Positions 7,236 through 13,995 of a DNA stretch of 14,722 nucleotides are shown in pieces. Each line of letters opens with the position of its first letter. Position 1 is the first letter of the stretch. The position numbers and the translations under genes were made by a program. The stretch is taken from NCBI GenBank assembly GCA_014379795.1, contig JACMLC010000261.1:1-14722 (forward strand), written 5' to 3'. The DNA comes from Pyrinomonadaceae bacterium (GTDB lineage Bacteria; Acidobacteriota; Blastocatellia; Pyrinomonadales; Pyrinomonadaceae). The notes under the pieces were generated by a model that worked only from the letters and a program-made list of their open reading frames with translations, had not been told where the DNA came from and did no database searches.

Positions 7236-7616
7236 ATGGCCGATTGGAAGAAATTACTGAAAGCTGTCTTACTCGCGGATGGTACGCTTGACGCGACGGA
7301 AGCAGAACTGCTGAAAAAAGAGATTCTCGCGGACAATGTCGTTGATCAGGAAGAGATAGATTTCCTCATCGAGCTGCACAACGAGGCACAATCGAGCAGC
7401 AAGGAATTCAATGATCTGTTTTATCAATCCCTGAAACAGAACATCCTTGAAGACGGCGTGATTGATGAGGCGGAAGCGAAGAAGCTGCGTGAACTGATTT
7501 TCGCCGACGGAAAAGTAGATGATGAAGAGAAGGAGTTGCTGCAAGCGCTGAAAGAAGGATCGAAAGAGACCAGTTCCGCATTCAACGACCTGTATGATGA
7601 ATGCATGAAACAATAA
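7236..7616 (+). CDS. TerB-like acidic protein made of two 56-residue repeats
   Basis: 126 residues, with AAAGGA at 7223-7228 before the ATG. Residues 13-68 and 71-126 align without gaps at an offset of 58. Each unit contains a D-G/N-x-x-D loop, a charged helix, a second such loop and the end motif FNDL. The four loops are ADGTLD (14-19), ADNVVD (32-37), EDGVID (72-77) and ADGKVD (90-95), each followed by acidic residues. They resemble TerB metal loops and, loosely, EF-hand loops. No signal peptide or hydrophobic segment is present; it is likely soluble, helical and able to bind several divalent cations. It sits 42 bases after terB. TerB-like membership is likely but not certain; a calcium-binding buffer or sensor is the functional inference. 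Confidence 0.8.
   Translation: MADWKKLLKAVLLADGTLDATEAELLKKEILADNVVDQEEIDFLIELHNEAQSSSKEFNDLFYQSLKQNILEDGVIDEAEAKKLRELIFADGKVDDEEKELLQALKEGSKETSSAFNDLYDECMKQ
7275..7613 (+). repeat. In-frame tandem duplication inside the TerB-like gene
   Basis: Codons 13-68 (bases 7272-7439) and 71-126 (7446-7613) encode colinear units with an exact 58-residue period and no indels; the central acidic loops and the FNDL terminus are in register. The DNA has diverged much more than the protein, so the duplication is old and under selection. Confidence 0.8.
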
Positions 7617-7622
7617 TGCCTC

Positions 7623-7697
7623 GGAGCCTTTCGCCCGCCCTGCTAACATTTGTGATTGCGCAGTGATAAATCTTGGAGAGGGTGGGCGAAATGCTCC
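7623..7697 (+). promoter_or_regulatory. Long imperfect inverted repeat (18-position arms, 39-base loop) upstream of terY
   Basis: Left arm 7623-7640 (GGAGCCTTTCGCCCGCCC) faces right arm 7680-7697 (GGGTGGGCGAAATGCTCC): 16 Watson-Crick pairs, one G-T pair and one mismatch. The loop 7641-7679 contains two GTGAT direct repeats 11 bases apart (7652 and 7663). The right arm ends 14 bases before the AAGGAG that serves terY. No T-run follows, so it is not a classical terminator. It could be an RNA leader controlling terY, a processing site separating the TerB and TerY-PP2C-kinase parts of the operon, or the remnant of a small palindromic element. Confidence 0.6.
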
Positions 7698-7725
7698 TTC
7701 TTAACTTCAAGTAAGGAGATCGAAC

Positions 7726-8373
7726 ATGTCAGAGTCCATGGGGCGTAGATTGCCCGTATATCTGGTTTTAGATTGTTCAGGCTCAATGTCGGGTGAGCCC
7801 ATCGAAGCCGTTCGTCAGGGTGTCAAAGCTCTGGTGGCGGACCTGCGCAGCGACCCGCAGGCACTTGAGACGGCTTTCCTCTCCGTTATCACCTTCAGTA
7901 GCAGCGCACAACAGGTCTGCCCGTTGACGGAACTGATGGCCTTTCAGGAGCCGAATCTGGATGCTTCCGGCAGCACCTCTTTTGGCGAGGCGTTAAAGCT
8001 TTTGGAGCAGGCAATAGATACAGAGGTGCGCAAAACCACTCCGGCTCAAAAAGGAGACTGGAAGCCCTTAGTCTTTATTATGACGGATGGGCAGGCCACT
8101 GACAGTTGGGAAGCGCATGCGGATCGAATCAAGCAGAAAAAGGTCGGCAATATTATCGCTTGTGCGGCAGGCCCGGGCGCAGATTCGGCGATGCTCAAGC
8201 GCGTGACAGAGATCGTGGTAGAGTTAAACAACTTGCAGCCCGACACGCTCAAGGCGTTCTTCAAATGGGTGTCGAGTTCCATCAAGACGACATCGAGCAG
8301 CCTTGATCAAGTCGTCGCCGACGCGCCGGTGAATCTACCGCCGCCACCGCCACAGATTCAAATCGTTCCCTAA
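7726..8373 (+). CDS. terY: TerY, minimal vWA protein of the TerY-P triad
   Basis: 215 residues, with TAAGGAGA at 7712-7719; an in-frame second ATG (codon 5) is possible but less well placed. Residues 7-190 are one TerY vWA domain with an ideal MIDAS: DCSGS 16-20, T84 in SGSTSFG and D121 in IMTDGQATDSW. Unlike the two upstream TerY-like proteins it has no cysteine-rich module. It ends in a short tail with five consecutive prolines (205-209) and IQIVP. The size matches classical TerY (about 210). In known loci TerY is encoded beside a PP2C phosphatase and a kinase. Here pgpA lies between terY and those two genes, all on one strand, so this copy is the natural third member of the triad. Confidence 0.93.
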   Translation: MSESMGRRLPVYLVLDCSGSMSGEPIEAVRQGVKALVADLRSDPQALETAFLSVITFSSSAQQVCPLTELMAFQEPNLDASGSTSFGEALKLLEQAIDTEVRKTTPAQKGDWKPLVFIMTDGQATDSWEAHADRIKQKKVGNIIACAAGPGADSAMLKRVTEIVVELNNLQPDTLKAFFKWVSSSIKTTSSSLDQVVADAPVNLPPPPPQIQIVP

Positions 8374-8386
8374 AGCAGCTAGTTGC

Positions 8387-8992
8387 ATGCCGGTCATCAA
8401 GGAATCAAGCGACGAGTTGAATCATCCTGTGGTTGCTGTCGGGCAACTTGCGGCGCGCGGGAAACGAACGGCGCGCGACTACCTTGCGCTGGCTCTCGCA
8501 ACCTGCGGCGTCGGGTATCTGCCTCTCGCTCCGGGCACATGGGGGGCGGCAATCGGCGTCGCTCTGTATCTGGTTTTCCAGTTCGCCAGCGTCAAGCTGT
8601 TATCCCTCATTCAGCCGCACGGGTGGGATGCGCTGGCGACTCACGCTTTTCATACGACCTTCCTCATGATACTGGTGTTGGTAGTTACCTTGGCCGGAAT
8701 CTGGGCCGCTTCGCGGGCAGAAGTTTTATTGGAACGCAAAGACCCGGCGGCGGTCGTGATTGATGAGGTGGCCGGACAGTTGATCGCCTTTATGTTTGTG
8801 CCCGTCACGGTCGGCCTGTGGATCATTCTCTCCGGTTTCGTCTTGTTTCGTTTGTTCGACATCTGGAAGCCTTACCCAATCCGGCGTCTTGAGGCATTGG
8901 AGTCCGGGCTGGGCATTATGGCTGATGATATTCTGGCCGGACAATATGCCGCAGTCCTCTTGAGCTTAATCTGGCTCGTCAGTCAGCTCTAA
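8387..8992 (+). CDS. pgpA: Phosphatidylglycerophosphatase A
   Basis: 201 residues. It removes phosphate from phosphatidylglycerol phosphate to give phosphatidylglycerol at the inner membrane. Family motifs are present in order: ATCGVGYLPLAPGTWG (38-53), DPAAVVIDEVAGQ (119-131), FRLFDIWKPYPIRRLE (154-169) and GLGIMADDILAGQ (174-186), the conserved acidic residues being the presumed Mg2+ site. About four hydrophobic segments lie near 56-75, 92-108, 131-153 and 187-200. The polar N-terminal 30 residues are longer than usual (E. coli PgpA is about 170 residues). The ATG follows terY by only 13 bases and has no good ribosome site, so it may be translated by coupling, or start a little downstream. 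A lipid-synthesis enzyme inside a TerY-P cluster is unusual. Confidence 0.93.
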   Translation: MPVIKESSDELNHPVVAVGQLAARGKRTARDYLALALATCGVGYLPLAPGTWGAAIGVALYLVFQFASVKLLSLIQPHGWDALATHAFHTTFLMILVLVVTLAGIWAASRAEVLLERKDPAAVVIDEVAGQLIAFMFVPVTVGLWIILSGFVLFRLFDIWKPYPIRRLEALESGLGIMADDILAGQYAAVLLSLIWLVSQL

Positions 8993-9071
8993 GCGCTCTA
9001 ATTGCTTCATTAAATTGATGCCGCAAGCAGATCACGGGAAAGGTGGTCAGCAGAGAAGGACAAGTTAAGAT

Positions 9072-10955
9072 ATGTACTTATCGCGTGAGGAAATTGTTAA
9101 AGCCATTCTCTGGAGAATGGGAATGCTCCCCGAAGCTAAAGAAAGCCACAGAAGCAAGGATTGGGCGATTATCACGGGGCAGATCGGCGACGATCCGGCT
9201 CAGATGGAGAAGCTCATCGCAGCGTTGGCTGACCCGTTGATAGACGTGATACGTTGGGGCATCAAGCGCCCGCCGGAATTGAAAGCGAATCACAGCTTAC
9301 AGGCGCGGTGGACTCATTTGCAGGAGTATATACAAAAGCAGGGCGAGCTGCCGAAAATGATGGCGCATAAAGCCGCAACATTTTATGAGGGCATCAATAA
9401 TGCAGAACCACACAAGGCCGCGCCGTCCCCCGTAAATCAACCGGCAGCTCGGCCTCTCGCGGAAACTCCACAGCCTCCTGCCAAAGCAGAGGCGGAGCCG
9501 CCGCCGCCGCCCTCGCCGAAACCTCCCGAACCTTTAGCGATAACGAGACAGCGGGAGACTACTTCAGCCGTTCCCGATGACTCATCTGAAGTTACCGTTG
9601 TCCGCGCTCAAAATGAACTCTTCGATGAGACAACTATTATCGCTCCCGTGACCCACACTGAAACCAGTATCAATGGTGAGACTATGAAAGAAGAATCTGA
9701 GATTGAAACCAGCGCCACTCCATCAATTGAAGCCAGCACCACCCCGTCATTAGCCCCGCAATGGAAATACCTGCCAGTGCCGGATGATCCGGATAAGCAC
9801 ACTGAATATGACAGCCATGCCGGGGTCTCGCCGGAGGGCTTGAAACTCATCGGCGCGCGCGCGCGCGGGAAAAAGCATAAACATGAAGGAACCAATTGCG
9901 ATGATTGGTTCAAATTTACCGCGAGCGGGCCATGGACGATCATCGCTGTTTCTGATGGGGCGGGGTCGAAAGCCTTCTCTCGTGTTGGAGCGAAGGTCGC
10001 CTGCAATTTTGCTGTGAAACGGTTGGTAGAAGATCTCAGAGAGCATCAACTCAAGTCTCGCGAAGTCTGGACGGCAGAGACTCTCAAGCGCGATGAGACC
10101 AATGGAAGTTTCGTAGAGGAAGACTTAGAAGCAGTGCAAATAGCGTTGCACAATGCGATGGTAATGGCATACGGCGCTCTCGTCGCGGCAGCGGAGGATC
10201 GCGCCGAAAGCTCGGAGCATGAGAAAGTGCTTGGACGCAAGGTGGAAGTTGATGATTTATCTGCCACGCTGCTGCTTGCCGTGCACACGACGGTGAAATA
10301 CAAAGAGGGGGATCGTAACTTCGTGCTTGCTTGCCAGATCGGTGACGGCATGCTGGGGGCGATAGACCAAAAAGGCAGGCTCCAGTTGTTGGGTGAGCCG
10401 GACAGCGGGGAATTCGCCGGGCAAACCGATTTTCTGACGAGCCGCAATAAGGTGGACAAGGATAATCTGACGCGCAAGACTCGTGGGTTCTTTAGCCCTT
10501 TGCAATCACTGATGGTGATGACCGATGGCGTGGCTGACGATTACTATCCGAACGATCCCGACTTGCTACGCCTGTACGGCGATCTGGCGCTGAACCAAAT
10601 CATAGAAATCAAGGGGCCAAGCGATAAAGATGTTGCCGCCCGGCTGGAACTGACAAAATTGCCTACTCTCGACCAAGTGATGCAGGCAGATTTTTATTCC
10701 GACGTGGAGACGAATACCGCCGAGGGAATCAGAAAGACCCGGTTAAAGTCGGTCGCCGCTTACGCTGAGAAGCTTGACCTGCCTTTGGCGGAAGTCGTCG
10801 CCTCGCCCGCGCTGCTGCTGGCGGGCGCGCGCGGAGAGCCACTCTGCGATGGCGAGGCTCAAGATCGTTTGCGTGTGTGGCTTGATTCCTATCACGTGAG
10901 AGGGTCGTTCGATGATCGCACCTTAGTCGTATTGCATCGGGAGACTGTGTCATGA
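9072..10955 (+). CDS. PP2C-type protein phosphatase with N-terminal extension and proline-rich linker
   Basis: 627 residues, with GAGAAGGA at 9053-9060. Residues 1-110 look like an unrecognised helical domain rich in Trp and Arg/Lys. Residues 112-235 are a low-complexity linker containing five prolines in a row (143-147) and many Ser/Thr-Glu stretches that could be phosphorylated. The PP2C domain spans about 255-620. Its metal-binding motifs are seen: NCDDW (275-279), VSDGAGSK (293-300), DDLSATLLL (394-402), GDGMLG (424-429), MTDGVADD (483-490) and DDRTLVV (614-620). An insert of about 120 residues separates the last two, longer than in a minimal PP2C. Mn2+/Mg2+-dependent Ser/Thr phosphatase, presumed to reverse the downstream kinase, whose ATG overlaps this stop by 4 bases (ATGA). 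This is the P component of the TerY-P triad. Confidence 0.92.
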   Translation: MYLSREEIVKAILWRMGMLPEAKESHRSKDWAIITGQIGDDPAQMEKLIAALADPLIDVIRWGIKRPPELKANHSLQARWTHLQEYIQKQGELPKMMAHKAATFYEGINNAEPHKAAPSPVNQPAARPLAETPQPPAKAEAEPPPPPSPKPPEPLAITRQRETTSAVPDDSSEVTVVRAQNELFDETTIIAPVTHTETSINGETMKEESEIETSATPSIEASTTPSLAPQWKYLPVPDDPDKHTEYDSHAGVSPEGLKLIGARARGKKHKHEGTNCDDWFKFTASGPWTIIAVSDGAGSKAFSRVGAKVACNFAVKRLVEDLREHQLKSREVWTAETLKRDETNGSFVEEDLEAVQIALHNAMVMAYGALVAAAEDRAESSEHEKVLGRKVEVDDLSATLLLAVHTTVKYKEGDRNFVLACQIGDGMLGAIDQKGRLQLLGEPDSGEFAGQTDFLTSRNKVDKDNLTRKTRGFFSPLQSLMVMTDGVADDYYPNDPDLLRLYGDLALNQIIEIKGPSDKDVAARLELTKLPTLDQVMQADFYSDVETNTAEGIRKTRLKSVAAYAEKLDLPLAEVVASPALLLAGARGEPLCDGEAQDRLRVWLDSYHVRGSFDDRTLVVLHRETVS

Positions 10956-12406
10956 CCACAGCCAAAGCGACGCTCAAAGACGGTCGGGGGATGGAGTTCG
11001 TGATTACCAGCGACCCTCCTGCCGGTGGGATGAAGAAAACCTATTTCACCCCAGACCGTTCCTCTGTCGTGCAGTTTTATCACGATCAATCAACCGGCAA
11101 TGATCCACAGCGTCTGGCTCGTCTGGAAGCCATTCTTACCAAATACAACCCTACCATCCCGGAGTCGCAAGGGGGAGCCAGAGGCGTCACGCAGGTCGCG
11201 GCAGACTATTTCATGAAACTGTTTTGCTGGCCGACAAGCATCGTCGTGAAGCCGGAAGTGGGCATCGTCGCGCCGACGTATCCGTCCAGTTATTTTTTCG
11301 CGACCGGACAGTTTCAAGGCAAAGAGAAAGAGGGACGTTGGTTTTCCAGCCCGAAATTGCGTAAATATCTTCCCAAAGAAGAACTCGGCACATGGATCAA
11401 TTATCTAAAACTCTGCATTCTCATGGCGCGGGCTGTGCGGCGACTTCATCAGGCAGGTCTGGCGCATTCGGATTTATCGAGTCGAAATGTTTTGGTAGAC
11501 CCCTCTCTGGGACTGAGCGTGGTGATTGATATAGATTCGCTGGTGGTGCCCGGACTATACCCGCCTGATGTTCTGGGAACCCCCGGATACATTGCTCCGG
11601 AGGTTTTAGCCACACAACACTTGACGCTGCGCGACCCAAACCGGAAACACCCTTCGGCACAAACAGACCAACATGCGCTGGCCGTTTTGATGTACGAATA
11701 TTTGCTCTACAGGCATCCATTGGGTGGGCCAAAAGTCAATTCAACGGTCTCCGCCGAAGAGGATAATCGGCTAAGTTTTGGTGAAAAAGCCCTGTTCGTC
11801 GAACATCCGACTGATAATTCAAATCGTCCGCTGGATTTGCTCATTCCCTATACGGTGCTTGGCCCACTCTTGAGTGACCTGTTTGCCAGAACATTCGTTA
11901 AGGGCTTGCACGCGCCTAATGACCGTCCGGGGGCTATCGAGTGGGAGCGCGGATTGGTGAAAACATGGGATATGCTCTACCCTTGCCCGAATCCCTCCTG
12001 CACACATCAATGGTTCATTCTGCATGATTTGTCGAAGGTGCGATGCCCGTTTTGCGGGACGAAGCTGCCCGGCACGATTCCAATTTTGAAGCTGCGGAAA
12101 GAGACGCGACCGGGACAATGGATGCAAGACGGCCAATTGGTTGTTTATAATAATATCTCGCTCTTTCCGTGGCATGCCTTCGGCAATATCTTTCCGGGTG
12201 AAGAGGCTGACCGAACGCCTCAGGCTTATTGCGTTTTCTATGGGGGACAATGGCTGTTAATCAATCAGAATCTTTCTTCACTGACTTCGCCGGGAGGCAA
12301 CCGCGTGCCTTCGGGCCAAGCTGTGGCGTTGACGGATGGCGCGCAGATACGACTCTCACAGGAGCCGCATGGAAGAATCGCAGAAGTCCAACTCGTCAAA
12401 AATTAG
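10952..12406 (+). CDS. Protein kinase with zinc ribbon and possible FHA-like C-terminal domain
   Basis: 484 residues, translationally coupled to the PP2C gene by the ATGA overlap. The kinase fold covers about 10-340: glycine-containing loop PAGGMKK (23-29), catalytic loop HSDLSSRN (172-179), metal site DID (193-195) where DFG is usual, APE at 215-217, and the helix-F region TDQHALAVLMYEYL (238-251). No clear VAIK-type lysine is seen at VVQFYHD (39-45), so ATP anchoring may be atypical. A four-cysteine zinc ribbon follows: C345, C350, C365 and C368. The tail (about 388-480) is beta-rich and has features of an FHA module (QWLLINQNL, then GQAVALTDGAQIRLS), but lacks a clear conserved Arg/Ser pair; that call is tentative. 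Pairing with PP2C and TerY matches the known triad. Cytoplasmic Ser/Thr kinase; substrates unknown. Confidence 0.88.
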   Translation: MTTAKATLKDGRGMEFVITSDPPAGGMKKTYFTPDRSSVVQFYHDQSTGNDPQRLARLEAILTKYNPTIPESQGGARGVTQVAADYFMKLFCWPTSIVVKPEVGIVAPTYPSSYFFATGQFQGKEKEGRWFSSPKLRKYLPKEELGTWINYLKLCILMARAVRRLHQAGLAHSDLSSRNVLVDPSLGLSVVIDIDSLVVPGLYPPDVLGTPGYIAPEVLATQHLTLRDPNRKHPSAQTDQHALAVLMYEYLLYRHPLGGPKVNSTVSAEEDNRLSFGEKALFVEHPTDNSNRPLDLLIPYTVLGPLLSDLFARTFVKGLHAPNDRPGAIEWERGLVKTWDMLYPCPNPSCTHQWFILHDLSKVRCPFCGTKLPGTIPILKLRKETRPGQWMQDGQLVVYNNISLFPWHAFGNIFPGEEADRTPQAYCVFYGGQWLLINQNLSSLTSPGGNRVPSGQAVALTDGAQIRLSQEPHGRIAEVQLVKN

Positions 12407-12493
12407 TCTTACTCAACCCGGCAGACGAGACAAATCCTTGTGCCTTAAGTTGCTTTAAGCCATGATGGGCAGCCGGACGCAAGGTCAAAGATT

Positions 12494-13933
12494 ATGGATA
12501 GCTCACATGAACAGGCCAGATTGAAATTTCAAGACGATCTGGATTCGCTGCACGATGGCGAAACACTGGAATTATCGCCGCGCGAATTCCCTGGCCCAAT
12601 AGTTATCAAGCATCCACTCATTCTCGATGGGCAGCGTGCGACCATCTGGGCGCTCAAAGGGCCGGTGGTCTCCGTTGAATCCGACGGCGTAGTTCTGCGT
12701 AATCTGAGAGTCGAGGTCACCGGAGAAGAGGACGCGGCGCAGCCTGAAGAAGAGTGCGCCATTCTGGTGCAAAGCGGGCGCGGCATCCTCTTGGAGAATG
12801 TTGAAGCACGCGGCTCTGTGATAGGTTTGCCTGAAGAAGAGGGTGAATGGCGCTATCCACACTCGCTCCCGCTTGGAAGATTGGCTCATGGCGGGACGCA
12901 CGATTTAATCATGCGGATTGCCGTTCCCGTTCCCTGTCGTTTGAAGTCGAGTATCTCGGGTCTGGAAGTCTCTCCGCATAGTTTGAAACCCGGCATTAAC
13001 GAAGTTCAATTACATATTGAGCAGCTTCCGAAGGACACTTTACTGAGCGGCTTGATCACTTTGTCAACAGCCTTTCTAATCCGGCAGATAAGCGTCACGG
13101 CTCACGTGGTGGTGGTGCAGCCCGGTCAGCCTCCAGCGATTCAAGGTAACAAGCAGGTAATTTGGGAGGCCGCTGATTGGGCAGCCCTTTCGCAAACTCC
13201 ACCGCCTCCGCCCAAACCCCCTGAGCCTATCTCCATCGCGCCCCCGCAGGAGCAGCCTGCCCAAGTTGTGACCCCGCCACCCGTCTATCCACCTGCGGCG
13301 TCGCAACCGATACAGCCACCGGCTGCGCCCGCATCTGTGTCGGTGGCGAACAACCCCGCGCCTGCGCCACCGGCGGCCACCGCTCCACCTCAGCCGGTAA
13401 TGCCTCCGCCAACGCCTGTCTCGACGCCTGCGCCGCAGCAACCGGCGACTCAAAACCCTGTGCCGAGTAAAACAAGATTCCGCACACAACCTGTAAACCT
13501 CAGCCAACTCTTTTCTCCACCGGTGGAAGAGAAAAAAGAAGACGACCGAAACGCAAGTGCGTCAACGAAAGAGGCCGAAGCCGCTGGCGAGAAGACTGCG
13601 CAGTCCGTTCTGCCGCCGGTCTTTGCAGACCCGGGGTCGAACAATCAGGAGGCGGAGACAAAACAGACCCGGAAGCCGGAAAGCGTGAAGCCGCCGGACA
13701 TGAGCGATCTGCCACCTAATTCTCCGCGCGTGCGCTCCGTCCCGTATAATAGTTTGTTTGGTCAGCAACCCGCTCCCGTGAAAAAGGATGAGAGCGCGGG
13801 CGCACCCCCCAAGCCGGTTCCAGACAGCAAGACAGCGACTAAAGGTCAAGAGACCAAAAAGAAGATCGTGCGACCAAATAATCTCTCATCGCTTTTCACC
13901 GGAGGCGGTCAGACGGACAACGAAAAAGAATGA
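12494..13933 (+). CDS. Putative scaffold: beta-helix-like N-domain, Ig-like domain, long proline-rich tail
   Basis: 479 residues; the start ATG is preceded by a weak AAGGTCAAAG purine run. I do not recognise a named family. Residues 20-112 have short beta-strand rungs typical of right-handed beta-helices (GPIVIKHPLILDGQ, SDGVVLRNLRVEV, GRGILLENVEA). Residues 135-210 form a second beta-rich segment, probably Ig-like, with the GLEVSPHSLKPGINEV pattern. From about 235 to the end the chain is disordered and Pro/Ala/Gln-rich, then charged. The tail carries three related motifs: NLSQLF (335-340), YNSLF (418-422) and NLSSLF (463-468). The motif PPPPPKPPEP (236-245) nearly repeats one in the PP2C protein. 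No signal peptide is seen, so it is probably cytoplasmic. Spaced docking motifs suggest a scaffold or multi-site kinase substrate, an inference. Confidence 0.75.
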   Translation: MDSSHEQARLKFQDDLDSLHDGETLELSPREFPGPIVIKHPLILDGQRATIWALKGPVVSVESDGVVLRNLRVEVTGEEDAAQPEEECAILVQSGRGILLENVEARGSVIGLPEEEGEWRYPHSLPLGRLAHGGTHDLIMRIAVPVPCRLKSSISGLEVSPHSLKPGINEVQLHIEQLPKDTLLSGLITLSTAFLIRQISVTAHVVVVQPGQPPAIQGNKQVIWEAADWAALSQTPPPPPKPPEPISIAPPQEQPAQVVTPPPVYPPAASQPIQPPAAPASVSVANNPAPAPPAATAPPQPVMPPPTPVSTPAPQQPATQNPVPSKTRFRTQPVNLSQLFSPPVEEKKEDDRNASASTKEAEAAGEKTAQSVLPPVFADPGSNNQEAETKQTRKPESVKPPDMSDLPPNSPRVRSVPYNSLFGQQPAPVKKDESAGAPPKPVPDSKTATKGQETKKKIVRPNNLSSLFTGGGQTDNEKE

Positions 13934-13995
13934 ACTTGACCTGCCCGTTAGCATCCGGTTTTTTATTTCATCTCGTTTCAAATTGGAGATAGGAC

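Noticed and set aside
7650..7670. Possible sigma-70 promoter (TTGTGA and GATAAA) in the hairpin loop
   Set aside because: The spacing is about 9 bases, far too short for a functional -35/-10 pair.
8383..8763. 126-residue + strand frame overlapping pgpA
   Set aside because: pgpA motifs in the other frame are decisive, and this frame is Arg/Gly-rich with no family resemblance.
13076..13507. 143-residue minus-strand Arg/Trp-rich frame
   Set aside because: It is the complement of the proline-rich coding stretch of the scaffold gene; its composition is explained by that.
13959..13968. T-run after the scaffold gene as an intrinsic terminator
   Set aside because: No stem of useful length precedes the run, so there is no support for a terminator.
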